Source of the DNA: Bordetella parapertussis
GTDB lineage: Bacteria; Pseudomonadota; Gammaproteobacteria; Burkholderiales; Burkholderiaceae_A
Length of the DNA stretch: 64,000 nt
Assembly: GCA_945877235.1 (NCBI GenBank)
Contig: CAMCRF010000002.1
Coordinates: 182,455 to 246,454, forward strand
Reading direction: 5' to 3'
A program made the translations under genes and the position numbers. This document shows positions 19,001-27,765 of this stretch, piece by piece (position 1 is the stretch's first letter; each line of letters starts with the position of its first letter). Under the pieces are notes generated by a model. It did not search any database, was not told the DNA's origin, and saw only the letters and a program-made list of their open reading frames with translations.

Positions 19001-20050
19001 AAGGTCATGATCGAGTGGGGATACAAAGCCCAGCGGTTAGCCCACGGTCTCTTCAAATCGTTCGCTAAAAAGCAGACCCGCAAGCCTCCGGCTACCCTCG
19101 GGCGGCCACCCATCCAGGCTCAAGTCGTTCACTTCGTCAATAAGCGCATGCCGGGAAACCTCCCGAAGAAGACTGCAAGGGCGTTGCTCGACATCGAAGA
19201 TGCGCGCTATGTGCCAATCATTCGGAATCCTCAGGCCACCTCCGCCGACGCAGAGGCCGTGTTTTATTTCCCCGGGTGTGGGTCCGAGCGCCTCTTCTCC
19301 CAGGTGGGGCTCGCCACCCAGGCCATGCTCTGGCAGGCCAATGTGCAAACAGTGTTGCCTCCGGGGTATTTGTGCTGCGGCTATCCACAGCGCGGGTCGG
19401 GTCAGTTCGACAAGGCTGACAAGATCATCACGGACAACCGAGTGCTCTTTCATCGCGTGGCCAATACCCTCAACTACCTCGACATCAAGACGGTCGTGGT
19501 CTCGTGCGGAACCTGCTACGACCAGCTCGCAGGGTATGAGTTTGAAAAGATCTTTCCTGGGTGTCGCATCCTAGACATTCACGAATTTCTACTCGAGAAG
19601 GGGCTTCGCCTAGAGGGCGTAACGGGCGTGCGCTACATGTATCACGACCCTTGCCACAGCCCTATGAAGCAGCACAACCCCATGAAGGTTGTGAACGCCC
19701 TTGTGAACAGTGACCTCAACGGCGCCGTCGAAAAGAACGATCGGTGCTGTGGTGAATCGGGTACGTTGGCCATTGCGAGACCAGACATCTCCACACAGGT
19801 GCGGTTTCGAAAGGAATCTGAAATGCGCAAAGGGGCCGACGCTGCACGAGGCGAGAATCCGAATCAGGAGGTCAAAATCCTGACGTCTTGCCCAAGCTGC
19901 TTGCAGGGGTTAAGCCGCTACAGCGACGATACGGGTGTTGACGCCGATTACATTGTGGTTGAGATGGCTCGTCATCTCCTCGGGCCGAGCTGGATGGAGG
20001 ACTATGTCGCTAAAGCAAACCAAGGAGGCATTGAGCGCGTCTTAGTCTAG
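16088..20050 (+). CDS. Giant FAD/4Fe-4S oxidoreductase (GlcD-GlcF type fusion, DUF3683)
   Basis: The 1320-residue protein joins several units. An N-terminal helical region (about 25-190, DUF3683 type) comes first. An FAD-binding PCMH domain ([13 protein letters not shown]) and an FAD-oxidase C domain ([12 protein letters not shown] and [10 protein letters not shown]) follow. Next is a ferredoxin domain with [12 protein letters not shown] near 850 and [11 protein letters not shown] near 914. Last are two cysteine-rich CCG modules ([10 protein letters not shown] near 1061; DPCH near 1187; RCCGESG). This is the make-up of membrane-associated 2-hydroxyacid (glycolate or D-lactate) dehydrogenases that feed the quinone pool, here in one chain. 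The substrate cannot be fixed from the sequence. It stands alone between ilvA and phoR. Confidence 0.85.
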   Translation: MNAPLTPALAVQLQAAPEPRAERLREIPYNYTSFSDQEIIRRVLGQEGWDLVDELRRERKTGRSAKMLYEVLGDIWAVQRNPYLQDDLLSSPKRRRALIDALHHRLQDIDRRRERTSDNRTAAQRDEKVQALLGLAKTAVMRFGAAFEEMQALRRQIRKRLARLTDPDNIKFDGLSRVSHVTDATDWRVELPLVVLTPDSEVEIAGLVKACIELDLTIIPRGGGTGYTGGAVPLTAKSVVINTEKLDHLGSVQRRALPGREAPVATVYAGAGVVTRRVSDAADRSGLVFAVDPTSADASCVGGNIAMNAGGKKAVLWGTAIDNLASWRMVDPQGDWLEVTRIAHNMGKIHDLEWVEFEVTRYAAHQLVEEGHEAHFRGDPLERRHLRLEGRQFRRLGLGKDVTDKVLGGLPGIQKEGCDGLITSCHWVLHRMPQFVRTVCLEFFGNAQEAVPSIVEIKDYLDTQPGGTLLAGLEHLDERYLRAVGYSTKSKRGVMPKMVLIGDLVGDDDTAVARASSEVIRLANGRSGEGFIAVSPEARKAFWADRARTAAIARHTNAFKINEDVVIPLPRMGEYTNAIERINIELSISNKLKLTRALRQTLNDIAFPDDEDATEDRQAELSRRVGEAAALLKQVESRWAYLLAHLDRTLTDALGDLVALGVEGVPSEGRLQDTLGSLLQDHTIRVSWKRELLSGFQQIFPGQTYASIVDRLRATHQKVLRSRVFVALHMHAGDGNVHTNLPVNSDDYEMLTEAHQAVARIMQIAKDLDGVISGEHGIGITKLEFLSPEERKAFADYKQQVDPEGRFNAGKLLEGGDLRNAYTPSFGLMGAESLILQQSDIRSIADSFANCLRCGKCKPVCATHSPRANLLYSPRNKILATSLLIEAFLYEEQTRRGVSIAHWEEFSDVADHCTVCHKCASPCPVDIDFGEVSMNMRDLLRRMGKKRFNPGTAASMFFLNATQPETIAFARKVMIEWGYKAQRLAHGLFKSFAKKQTRKPPATLGRPPIQAQVVHFVNKRMPGNLPKKTARALLDIEDARYVPIIRNPQATSADAEAVFYFPGCGSERLFSQVGLATQAMLWQANVQTVLPPGYLCCGYPQRGSGQFDKADKIITDNRVLFHRVANTLNYLDIKTVVVSCGTCYDQLAGYEFEKIFPGCRILDIHEFLLEKGLRLEGVTGVRYMYHDPCHSPMKQHNPMKVVNALVNSDLNGAVEKNDRCCGESGTLAIARPDISTQVRFRKESEMRKGADAARGENPNQEVKILTSCPSCLQGLSRYSDDTGVDADYIVVEMARHLLGPSWMEDYVAKANQGGIERVLV

Positions 20051-20063
20051 TGGACGAGCGGGC

Positions 20064-21377
20064 CTAGCTCGAAGGGGGTTCGCGCAGCAGTCTTTGCGTA
20101 GGAAATACCAAGGCGAATCGGCTGCCTTGGCCGAGTGCGCTTTCAATACGCAAATGGGCGTTGTGGCGTGATGCGATGTGTTTGACAATTGCAAGTCCAA
20201 GGCCGGTCCCTCCGGTTGATCGCGACCGTCCCTTATCGACCCGATAGAAGCGCTCGGTGAGCCGTCCAATATGTTCTGGCTCAATGCCTGGACCAGTATC
20301 GCGCACTTCGAAAACACCCTGTCCCTCTTCGTTGCGCCGCCAGCTCAGCGTAATCGTGCCGTGCGCCGGTGTGTATCGAATGGCGTTGCTCACGAGGTTG
20401 CCAAATGCGCTGGCCAATTCTTGTTCATCACCAATGAGCAGGTCGGGGCTCATGGGCTGGCCAAGCGCAACCTGATGCTTCCCTCGGCTAAGGTGATCTG
20501 CGTCCTGTGCAAGCTGCTGGAGGGTCTTGCGCATATCAAGATGGTCCTCCGCGGGTGGCGTCTTGTCCGACTCAATCCGCGATAAGACCAGCAGATCTTC
20601 AATGAGCCGCTGCATGCGCTGGGCCTGAGTGCGAATGGTCTCGAGGATATCGGCGCGCTGATGCTTGTCCAGTGGAAGTTCTTGGAGGGTCTCAACGAAT
20701 CCTGAGATCACCGTGAGCGGTGTCTTGAGCTCATGAGAGACATTTGCGACAAAGTCTCTGCGAGTTGTCTCAAGCTTGAGCACCTCCGTGACATCGCGGG
20801 TAAGCAAGAGTTGCTCTCGCTCACCGTAGGGTATGAGCTGAACCTGGAGGGTGCGACCGTCTCCTGGCACACCGGTGAGTGTGACTGGTTCGGACCACTG
20901 ATTTTGCTCTAGGTATTCGCTGAAATCAGGGTGGCGCAGCAGATTCAAAATATTGCGACCGTAGTCATCTGGAACGCGAAGATTCAGGTGCAGCGCCGCG
21001 CGTCTGGACGCATAGGTGATCTGATGATGGTCGTCCAGCGAGACCACGCCATCGGGCATGGCCTCGGTCGCGCTGCGAAAAGAGCTCAGCATCAGCTTGA
21101 GCTGTGCTTGCTGGCGCTCATACGAGCGAGCCAACCGGAACACGGCAGAGAAAAGCACATCCCAGGTGCCCAGCCCGGTGGGTGTTTTGTTGAGCTTGAA
21201 ATCCTCAAGCCATTGGGTCATTTTCCGCAAATGCCAGAGCTGAAAGAAGATCCAGATGACGAGCGAGCTAAAGGCGACGGTAAAGGCAGCACGCCCACCC
21301 GCGACGAGATCCGCCAGCAGCGAGGCTAGCAGGATCAGAAATACGGTAACTAGGACACGTATCCAGAGACCGGTCAT
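20064..21377 (-). CDS. phoR: PhoR, phosphate-regulon sensor histidine kinase
   Basis: The 437-residue protein has two N-terminal membrane helices (about 5-25 and 30-50), a PAS domain (about 95-200), a HisKA domain with phospho-His215 (FVANVSHELKTPL) and a HATPase with N, G1 and G2 boxes (FGNLVSNAIRYTP, VRDTGPGIEP, GGTGLGLAIV). The two short helices with almost no periplasmic domain and the PAS domain are typical of PhoR, which senses phosphate through PstSCAB/PhoU. It follows phoB at 33 bases; no pst or phoU genes are in the window. Confidence 0.94.
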   Translation of the reverse strand: MTGLWIRVLVTVFLILLASLLADLVAGGRAAFTVAFSSLVIWIFFQLWHLRKMTQWLEDFKLNKTPTGLGTWDVLFSAVFRLARSYERQQAQLKLMLSSFRSATEAMPDGVVSLDDHHQITYASRRAALHLNLRVPDDYGRNILNLLRHPDFSEYLEQNQWSEPVTLTGVPGDGRTLQVQLIPYGEREQLLLTRDVTEVLKLETTRRDFVANVSHELKTPLTVISGFVETLQELPLDKHQRADILETIRTQAQRMQRLIEDLLVLSRIESDKTPPAEDHLDMRKTLQQLAQDADHLSRGKHQVALGQPMSPDLLIGDEQELASAFGNLVSNAIRYTPAHGTITLSWRRNEEGQGVFEVRDTGPGIEPEHIGRLTERFYRVDKGRSRSTGGTGLGLAIVKHIASRHNAHLRIESALGQGSRFALVFPTQRLLREPPSS

Positions 21378-21410
21378 GCCGGCATTATCTTCGGAAAAGT
21401 CTGAATGTCG

Positions 21411-22115
21411 TTAGGCGGCAGCAGCAGCGGGGCTTGCAGTAAATCGATACCCACTGCCGCGCACTGTTTCGACATGGCGCTCGTGCCCTGTGGGCGTAAG
21501 CGCTTGGCGGAGGCGGCGAATATGCACATCAACCGTCCGCTCCTCCACGAACACATGATCTCCCCAGACATGGTCAAGGAGCTGGCTTCGGCTATGAACC
21601 CGCTCTGGATGCGTCATGAAAAAGTGCAGAAGGCGGAACTCGGTTGGCCCCAAGTCCAGGGGCATACCCCCCCCAGACACGCGGTGGGTCAGGGGGTCGA
21701 GCTTAAGGCCACAGATATCCACTGCGTCGTCCGTCAGTTGAGGCGCCCGACGGCGCATGACGGCCTTGATTCTCGCAAGCAGCTCTTTGGGTGAGAAGGG
21801 CTTGGTCATGTAGTCATCGGCCCCGCTGTCGAGACCCTCTACCTTGTCGCCCTCTTCAGACCGCGCTGTCAGCATGATGATGGGAACGTCTCGCGTGCGC
21901 TCGTCTGCGCGGAGCTTTTTGGCGTATTGAACGCCACTCGCCCCGGGCAGCATCCAGTCCAATAGAATGAGGTCTGGGAGTTCTGCGCGAATCAGCGTGT
22001 CGGCCTGAATAGAATCTGCGGCTCGAAGGACCTTATGCCCAGCAAAGCTGAGGTTGACGGCAACCAACTCGGCGATTGCGGGTTCGTCTTCGACGACAAG
22101 GATAGTGCTCGACAT
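21411..22115 (-). CDS. phoB: PhoB, phosphate-regulon response regulator
   Basis: The 234-residue protein has a receiver domain with acidic residues VVEDEP, Asp53 in [10 protein letters not shown], Thr in MLTAR and Lys in [10 protein letters not shown] winged-helix domain follows, ending [11 protein letters not shown]. The segment [24 protein letters not shown] is characteristic of PhoB. It is first in the leftward phoBR operon and divergent from ubiE across a 92-base gap that holds one good Pho half-site. Confidence 0.95.
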   Translation of the reverse strand: MSSTILVVEDEPAIAELVAVNLSFAGHKVLRAADSIQADTLIRAELPDLILLDWMLPGASGVQYAKKLRADERTRDVPIIMLTARSEEGDKVEGLDSGADDYMTKPFSPKELLARIKAVMRRRAPQLTDDAVDICGLKLDPLTHRVSGGGMPLDLGPTEFRLLHFFMTHPERVHSRSQLLDHVWGDHVFVEERTVDVHIRRLRQALTPTGHERHVETVRGSGYRFTASPAAAAA

Positions 22116-22145
22116 GATGGCGAATTTATTCCCGAAATATTGCGC

Positions 22146-22156
22146 CTATATGACAG
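22146..22156 (-). promoter_or_regulatory. Candidate Pho half-site before phoB
   Basis: The minus strand reads CTGTCATATAG, close to the CTGTCATAAAT half-repeat of a Pho box. It lies about 30 bases before the phoB start. The neighbouring 11-base units match poorly, so only one half is convincing. Confidence 0.3.
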
Positions 22157-22207
22157 TTAATGGGAAAAAAGCTGTCTAGACTCGAACCCAATAGGAACCA
22201 GTTGCCC

Positions 22208-22954
22208 ATGAACACGACTCATTTCGGATTTAAGACGGTTCTCGAGCAGGATAAGGCGCGAGAGGTTCGACGGGTATTCGATCGCGTTGCAGCCCGCTAT
22301 GACCTCATGAACGACCTCATGTCTGCGGGGCTTCATCGAGCCTGGAAGGCCTGGACGGTGGCTCAAGCCCAGGTGCAACCTGGGGACTGGGTCCTCGATG
22401 TTGCCAGCGGGACAGGCGATCTGGCCTTGGCCTTTTCGAAGCGGGTCGGTCCTGAGGGTCGCGTGGTCATGGCGGACATCAACGCGCAAATGCTCGAGCG
22501 CGGCAGAGACCGGCTCATGAACCTCGGTCGCTCAATAGAGGCTGTGGTTTGTGACTGCGAAGCGCTCCCCTTCTTGGACAATCAGTTCGATCGTATTACC
22601 CTGGCTTTTGGTCTGCGAAACATGACCCACAAGGATCAAGCCTTGCGCGAACTGCACCGGGTGCTTAAGCCCAATGGCAAGCTCTTGGTTTTGGAGTTCT
22701 CAAAAGTAGCAAAGCCGCTCGAGCCGCTTTATGACGCCTATTCTTTCAAAATATTGCCCTGGCTCGGTGAGCGCGTGACTGGCGATGCCGACAGCTACCG
22801 ATATCTCGCGGAGTCGATCCGTATGCATCCCGACCCTGAAACGCTTGCAACGCTCATGCGCGATAGCGGCTTTGGGGTGGTTCGCTATTCCACCCACACA
22901 GCGGGTGTGGTTGCTCTGCACCAAGCAGTGAAACTTGGGTCCAATCCCAAATAA
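22208..22954 (+). CDS. ubiE: UbiE, demethylbenzoquinol/demethylmenaquinol C-methyltransferase
   Basis: The 248-residue class I SAM methyltransferase has [15 protein letters not shown] (motif I), the family segment [21 protein letters not shown] and the conserved [18 protein letters not shown]. It adds the C-methyl group in ubiquinone synthesis. ATG 22208 gives [11 protein letters not shown] as in homologues; the 16 codons upstream look untranslated. It starts a rightward cluster with a Tim44-domain gene and ubiJ. ubiB, often next in relatives, is absent. Confidence 0.95.
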   Translation: MNTTHFGFKTVLEQDKAREVRRVFDRVAARYDLMNDLMSAGLHRAWKAWTVAQAQVQPGDWVLDVASGTGDLALAFSKRVGPEGRVVMADINAQMLERGRDRLMNLGRSIEAVVCDCEALPFLDNQFDRITLAFGLRNMTHKDQALRELHRVLKPNGKLLVLEFSKVAKPLEPLYDAYSFKILPWLGERVTGDADSYRYLAESIRMHPDPETLATLMRDSGFGVVRYSTHTAGVVALHQAVKLGSNPK

Positions 22955-22978
22955 CAAGCCTTTTACAGGAGTCACTCC

Positions 22979-23968
22979 ATGTCCACGTTTTCTCGCCGCC
23001 TCACTGTTTCAATGCAATGGGCCGCTGTTGGCACCATGAGCATCGTTCTGAGCTTCTTCGCGCTCGTTCCGATCGACGCAGAGGCCAAGCGCATGGGGGG
23101 CGGCTCGTCATTCGGCCGACAAGCACCCGCGCAGCGGCAAGCGCCGCCCACCAAACCTGCGCAGCAACCGTCACAACAGCCTGCCCAACAGCCTGGGCAG
23201 CAACCTGCGGCCGCTCCAGCAGGTGCTCCCGCCGCTGCGCAGACTGCAGCACCGGCTCGAAACACCTGGATGGGTCCTGTTGCTGGCCTGGCGGCTGGTC
23301 TGGGTCTTGCGGCCCTGGCCTCCTATCTTGGCTTTGGTGAGGAGCTCATGAGCATGCTCCTGATTGTTGCCGGCGTCCTTTTGGCGGTCTTTTTGCTCAG
23401 GCTCGTGATGTCTAGAGGGCGTCAGGCACAGCCCGCTGCTGCGGGTGCCACTGCGGGTGCCTCTGGGGCACCCATGCCCCGCGCCTCGCTGGAGGACGCC
23501 CAGCTCAGGGACTCGATGGCGCAGCCTGCGTCCAATTCCGTAGGTCAGGCTGAGCAGCCGCTCGCCCTTCAAACCTCTGAGGTGGAAGTCGAGCGCTTCT
23601 TGACGGTCGCCCGAGAGCAGTTCCTTCACCTGCAAAAGGTGTGGGACGAAGGCCGCCTAGACGACATTCGCGGCTTTACAACAGAGAGCATGGCCGAAGG
23701 ACTTCGCCAGCAGCTCTTTCAGCGCGGACCCTCGGCCAATGTCACAACGGTTGATGAGCTTCATGTCGAATGGTTCGGTCAGTCCCGTGACTCGGGCGAA
23801 GATGGCCAACCGGTCGACGCCGTCTTTATTCGCTTCCACGGTCTGATTCGTGAGGCTGTCGATGCACTGCCCACGCATTTCGACGAGACCTGGACGCTGC
23901 ATAAGACGATTGGCGATCCGAATGCCGGGTGGCTGTTGGCTGGCATCACCCAGAACGCGCAGACCTAA
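22979..23968 (+). CDS. Tim44-domain membrane protein
   Basis: The 329-residue protein has an N-terminal signal or anchor (about 18-35), a proline/glutamine/alanine-rich low-complexity stretch with repeated QQP units (about 48-90), two membrane helices (about 95-115 and 120-140), a second low-complexity linker, and a C-terminal Tim44-like domain (about 195-327; VERFLTVAREQFLHLQKVWDEGRLD, then FHGLIREA). Bacterial Tim44-domain proteins are poorly understood. Placement between ubiE and ubiJ is conserved in Burkholderiales and suggests a link to quinone synthesis, which is inference. ACAGGAG precedes the ATG. Confidence 0.85.
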   Translation: MSTFSRRLTVSMQWAAVGTMSIVLSFFALVPIDAEAKRMGGGSSFGRQAPAQRQAPPTKPAQQPSQQPAQQPGQQPAAAPAGAPAAAQTAAPARNTWMGPVAGLAAGLGLAALASYLGFGEELMSMLLIVAGVLLAVFLLRLVMSRGRQAQPAAAGATAGASGAPMPRASLEDAQLRDSMAQPASNSVGQAEQPLALQTSEVEVERFLTVAREQFLHLQKVWDEGRLDDIRGFTTESMAEGLRQQLFQRGPSANVTTVDELHVEWFGQSRDSGEDGQPVDAVFIRFHGLIREAVDALPTHFDETWTLHKTIGDPNAGWLLAGITQNAQT

Positions 23969-23977
23969 CCACTCTTC

Positions 23978-24529
23978 ATGCTCGCAGCCCTGAACTTCGC
24001 CATAGAGCGGGATCGTGCCTTGCACGATCAGCTTCGCTCATTGGCGGGCTGCCACATTGCGATCGGGTTTGAGGGCTTCTCGCCGCTAACCATCCCTGCG
24101 CTGTCTGCTCGGTTTGCCCCAGATGGTCTGTTAGAGGCGGTATCAACAGAGTCCTCTGTACCCATCGATGTGCGCCTCACACTTACGCCTGCGTTCTTTG
24201 TTGCGAGTTTGGAGCAAGTCTTCTCACAACCCTCGGCTGGTCCTTCTATGAGGGGCTTACGCATTGAGGGTGATGTTGAGATTGCCCAGAGGCTCACGCC
24301 ACTCATTGCATTGATGCGCGCCCGAATTTCGCCGCTGGGACAGGCGCTCCAAAGGTCATGGCCTGCTCAGGCTGCGCAAAAAGCTGCGCATTACGCAATC
24401 TTCGAGACCAACGTGCTGGTGAGTCGAGGGCAAATGGACTCGCATCAACAAGACCTTCATGCGCTGCGTGACCGTATCGCTCGCCTCGAGAAAAGACTTC
24501 AGTCGGTTGAGGCCACCAGCGCGCGGTAA
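23978..24529 (+). CDS. ubiJ: UbiJ-like ubiquinone accessory protein (SCP2 domain)
   Basis: The 183-residue protein has an N-terminal SCP2-like lipid-binding domain and a C-terminal helix with heptad character (about 148-182, DLHALRDRIARLEKRLQSVE). UbiJ with UbiK binds ubiquinone intermediates and organises the Ubi enzymes in the cytosol. It is nine bases after the Tim44-domain gene. The 3' end overlaps the converging DUF2189 gene by 31 bases. Recognition rests on architecture and position, so confidence is moderate. Confidence 0.78.
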   Translation: MLAALNFAIERDRALHDQLRSLAGCHIAIGFEGFSPLTIPALSARFAPDGLLEAVSTESSVPIDVRLTLTPAFFVASLEQVFSQPSAGPSMRGLRIEGDVEIAQRLTPLIALMRARISPLGQALQRSWPAQAAQKAAHYAIFETNVLVSRGQMDSHQQDLHALRDRIARLEKRLQSVEATSAR

Positions 24530-25242
24530 GCCCGCCACGTTGCATGTCCCACCCAAGGCGCGGTGACGATCAACAAGGGCATAAACAAAAGCAGGCTCGC
24601 GCCAATAAGCCCAACAATCAGCAGGCCCCAGACCAGGCAGGTCCCCGGATTGTTCCAGAGTGCTCGAGCACTGGCGAACACAGCCTCTAAGGTGTCGGTG
24701 CCCCGGTCAAGCAGCAATGGCACACTGACCACCGAGATCGCAAACACGAGGCTTGCGAAGACAAATCCAACGAAGAGCCAGACCAAAATAAATTCCAGGT
24801 TCTCCATGCTGAGGATCTGTTGAAGCATGCTCTGCACCGAGGGGTAATCATGCGAAGCAAAGAGCGCAAAGATCACCACTGAAACCCGTGCCCATACGAT
24901 CATGAAGAAAGTCAGCATGGCGGCAAAAAACCCAATCGATTTCCAGTTTCTGAGCCAAGCCCACCAGCTCTTCACCAAGTTATAGCCCTCACCTTGCTCT
25001 CGCTGGCGAGAGAGCTCGTAGATTCCCGTGCAAATGAAAGGGCCCATCAAAAAAAAGCCCGCGGTCAGTCCCATCGTGGCCTGCCATAAAGAGCCGTACA
25101 CGTAAGAGATCAAATAGCCCATGATGGCAAAACATGCCCCGTACCATGCGCCTCTGAGTCCTGCGCAAAGCATGTCATGCCAACCTGCCCGAAGCCATTG
25201 GATGGGGGCGGTCAGCGGTAGGCCTTGTCGAATTTCGGTCAT
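24499..25242 (-). CDS. DUF2189-type integral membrane protein
   Basis: The ~247-residue protein has six or more hydrophobic helices. The motif after the second helix, MGPFICTGIYELSRQREQGE, followed by a conserved Trp-rich loop (KSWWAWLRNWKSIG), is typical of DUF2189 proteins, whose function is unknown. The chosen ATG has GAGGAG upstream and gives MTEIRQGLPL; a longer frame to 25281 lacks a site. It converges on ubiJ with a 31-base overlap. Confidence 0.75.
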   Translation of the reverse strand: MTEIRQGLPLTAPIQWLRAGWHDMLCAGLRGAWYGACFAIMGYLISYVYGSLWQATMGLTAGFFLMGPFICTGIYELSRQREQGEGYNLVKSWWAWLRNWKSIGFFAAMLTFFMIVWARVSVVIFALFASHDYPSVQSMLQQILSMENLEFILVWLFVGFVFASLVFAISVVSVPLLLDRGTDTLEAVFASARALWNNPGTCLVWGLLIVGLIGASLLLFMPLLIVTAPWVGHATWRAYRALVASTD

Positions 25243-25314
25243 GTTTGTCTCCTCATCCTTTCCGCGATTGTGTTCTTCCATGCGGACATATGCATCTTGC
25301 GCTGCAGTACAACG

Positions 25315-25785
25315 CTAGGCACGGTGGTAGGGGTGACCTGAAAGAATAGACCATGCGCGGTATAGCTGCTCGGCGAGCATGACGCGCGCCATGCCATGGG
25401 GAAGGGTGAAATCTGACAGGCGAAGGGATAGCGCAGACGCTGACTTTAGCGCCGGGTCGAGGCCGTCAGGACCACCAATCACGAAGCTCACCGCGTGCTG
25501 ATTCATGCGCCAGCGGTCGAGTTGTTGAGCGAGTGCCACACTGGTCAGTGTTCGTCCGCGCTCATCTAAGGTTACAAGGAGAGACCCGGGGGGCAGTGCT
25601 TGCCGAACCCTGGACGCCTCTGCCTGCATCATGGCCTCTACGGTCTTACCCAGGGTGCGAGGCTCCGCTTTGATCTCTTTCAAGGTGAGCGGGAATTCCC
25701 CAGGAAATCGATCCGCGTACTCCCGGTAAGCTTCGTCCACCCAGTGAGGCTGCTTCGTTCCCACTGCCAATATATGCAACTGCAT
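25315..25785 (-). CDS. rlmH: RlmH, 23S rRNA pseudouridine-1915 N3-methyltransferase
   Basis: The 156-residue SPOUT methyltransferase has the family length. The SAM knot is visible in FVIGGPDGLDP and LSDFTLPHGMARVMLAEQLYRAW, and the protein ends with the invariant HPYHR-type tail (GHPYHRA). It modifies a pseudouridine in helix 69 of 23S rRNA. rsfS, often upstream in relatives, is not here; a divergent dehydrogenase gene lies 38 bases away. Confidence 0.95.
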   Translation of the reverse strand: MQLHILAVGTKQPHWVDEAYREYADRFPGEFPLTLKEIKAEPRTLGKTVEAMMQAEASRVRQALPPGSLLVTLDERGRTLTSVALAQQLDRWRMNQHAVSFVIGGPDGLDPALKSASALSLRLSDFTLPHGMARVMLAEQLYRAWSILSGHPYHRA

Positions 25786-25823
25786 ACACGATCTCCTCGA
25801 TCACACCCGAAAGGACGCATCAC

Positions 25824-26786
25824 ATGAAACCTGTCGTGCTTTTTCTTGACGACTTCGAGCATGCATTCTCTAACACCCCGAGGATTCGGGCTCTCGATCG
25901 CATTGCAACCCTCGAGCTCAATACCTCCCCTTTGCGAGGTGCTGCGCTTGAGTCTGCCTTGGCACGGGCCAGCGGCGTTGTCTTGATGCGGGATCGCACG
26001 CCATTCGGCGCGCGCGAGCTGAGTCTCGCACCCCACCTCAAGTTCGTGGTTTACACCGGCACGCGAAACAACCTGCTCGATGAAGCCGCGTGTCAGGCAC
26101 GTGAAATTCCCGTGTTCAACACACAATTTGGCCCCTCTAAAGCGAGTACGTGCGAGCTCACCTGGGCGCTCATTCTCGCGAGCCTCAAGCGTGTTGAGGC
26201 TGGTATTAAGGTACTCCGAGAGCCGCATGCGGACTGGCGACAGGGCCTACACTTCCCTCAACTTGCCGACATTCTAGAGGGAGAGACCCTTGGCCTAATT
26301 GGCCTTGGCAATATTGGAGCACGCGTTGCGCGCGTCGGACAGGCCTTCGGCATGCGCGTGCTTGCATGGAGCCCCAACTTGACGCCCGAGCGGGCTCAGG
26401 CGGGAGGGGCGGAGTGGGCGTCACTCGACGAGCTCCTACGACACAGTAAGGCTGTGAGCCTGCACATGGTGTTGGCTGACACCACACGTGGCCTCATCAA
26501 TGCCGAACGCCTCGCCTCCATGCGCCCGGACAGTGTGTTGGTAAATACATCCCGGGCTGGGCTGGTTGTGGAACAGGATCTTCTTAATGCACTCAAGGAG
26601 GGTCGCCCATCGATGGCCGCGCTGGATGTGTTCGAGCAAGAGCCATTGCCTGCTGATCACCCTTTTCGCACCATGAGCCAGGTCACGCTCTCTCCTCACT
26701 TGGGCTTTGTGGCTAATCCGGTCTATGCCACCTTCACCGAGACCGTGGCGGATCACCTGGAGCGGCTGTTACCCACAATTCAGTGA
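25824..26786 (+). CDS. D-2-hydroxyacid dehydrogenase family protein
   Basis: The 320-residue NAD(P)-dependent dehydrogenase has the Rossmann motif LGLIGLGNIGARVARV (about 153-168). The catalytic residues are Arg in NTSRAGLV, Glu in FEQEPLP and His in LSPHLGF. The family reduces 2-keto acids or oxidises hydroxyacids; the substrate is open (phosphoglycerate, hydroxypyruvate or another). There is no ACT domain, so it is not a long SerA. It lies alone, divergent from rlmH, and overlaps the converging P450 gene by 53 bases. Confidence 0.88.
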   Translation: MKPVVLFLDDFEHAFSNTPRIRALDRIATLELNTSPLRGAALESALARASGVVLMRDRTPFGARELSLAPHLKFVVYTGTRNNLLDEAACQAREIPVFNTQFGPSKASTCELTWALILASLKRVEAGIKVLREPHADWRQGLHFPQLADILEGETLGLIGLGNIGARVARVGQAFGMRVLAWSPNLTPERAQAGGAEWASLDELLRHSKAVSLHMVLADTTRGLINAERLASMRPDSVLVNTSRAGLVVEQDLLNALKEGRPSMAALDVFEQEPLPADHPFRTMSQVTLSPHLGFVANPVYATFTETVADHLERLLPTIQ

Positions 26787-27765
26787 GGCCGTTATACAGC
26801 GGTCCGCCCAGCCATGCCTGAGGCTCGGGCTCCCTTAGGAGCTTGAGCTCGGGTCGGGCGTGAGCGAGGGCTTGCAATGCAGTCATGGCCTCTGTTCGAG
26901 TGAGGGCGGCCCCCAGGCAGACATGCGCGCCGCTGCCGAATGGGAGACCGGCCGACTGCAGATCGGCAATGACGAGCTCTCCGCGGCGCAGGGTCTGACC
27001 GAAGGCGTCCAGGCCTTTTTTGACGCGACGGCCTGTGATGCGAATGGGCGGATACGCTCGCAACACCTGATGCACGACGGTTTGGGCGACAGATTCTTGC
27101 GGGAGTGTTTGCCAAGTGTGGGTGTCCCTCAGGCTCATGAGCAGCCCAACCGAGAGCAGGTGCCGGGTAGTCTCGAGCCCGGCGAAGAACAACATGAGCT
27201 TCTGCACCTGGGCTTGCGAGAGGGGGGACTCTAGGCCCATAGATGTCGTCAGCAGCCGAGCCGCTGCCTCCGCCTGGTGAGCGACATCGCGGTTTAGGCT
27301 GGGCTGCTCGAGGAATATGGCTAAAGCCTGAGAGGCTGCCCACAGCGCGGGATTATCTAGGACCTTCAACCCCATCCAGTGGCACATCACCTTGAGCGGC
27401 ACTTTGCGGGCGTAGTGTTCCACCAAATCAATTGGACGCCCACGGGGTAGAGAGGCTGCTACCTCATCTGCCCATTCGCGTAGCAAATCTTTTTTGAGCA
27501 AGACCTCGCGCGCTGAGAAGGCCTCGGATACAGCGGAGCGGGCAGTCTGGTGCTCTGGACCATCTTGAAAGATCAAGGCACGTGAGAGGAGCTTACGAAA
27601 ATCAAGTTGCTCTCCACGTGCGGCTCCAGCTTTGCGAATCCAGCCAGCGGTCCGGTCAGCCGAGAGGCAGTCAGAGCTCAATGCCCACTGGACGGCTGTT
27701 CTACCCGTCGCCACCCATGCGCCCTCATAGAGCGAGGGGTCCCAGCGAAGCTGGGTTTGTGTCAT
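26734..27765 (-). CDS. Short, atypical cytochrome P450 in the biotin operon
   Basis: The 343-residue protein is recognisable as a P450 by the helix-C segment [16 protein letters not shown] (68-83), the I-helix oxygen-activation motif AGLETT (195-200) and the heme loop [10 protein letters not shown] (276-285, Cys283 as thiolate ligand). Two oddities stand out. The K-helix ExxR reads QVLR (233-236), losing the glutamate. The stretch between the K' strands and the heme loop is about 20-25 residues shorter than in common bacterial P450s and lacks the usual NRDP and DPxxFD motifs. It overlaps bioB by four bases (ATGA). By position it may act like BioI, the Bacillus P450 that cleaves acyl-ACP to pimeloyl-ACP; that is inference. 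Confidence 0.85.
   Translation of the reverse strand: MTQTQLRWDPSLYEGAWVATGRTAVQWALSSDCLSADRTAGWIRKAGAARGEQLDFRKLLSRALIFQDGPEHQTARSAVSEAFSAREVLLKKDLLREWADEVAASLPRGRPIDLVEHYARKVPLKVMCHWMGLKVLDNPALWAASQALAIFLEQPSLNRDVAHQAEAAARLLTTSMGLESPLSQAQVQKLMLFFAGLETTRHLLSVGLLMSLRDTHTWQTLPQESVAQTVVHQVLRAYPPIRITGRRVKKGLDAFGQTLRRGELVIADLQSAGLPFGSGAHVCLGAALTRTEAMTALQALAHARPELKLLREPEPQAWLGGPLYNGLTELWVTAAPGDPPRSR

Noticed and set aside
23140..23250. CAACCGTCACAACAGCCTGC-like repeats as a possible CRISPR or satellite
   Set aside because: The repeats are short, imperfect and in frame, coding for the Gln/Pro/Ala linker of the Tim44-domain protein.
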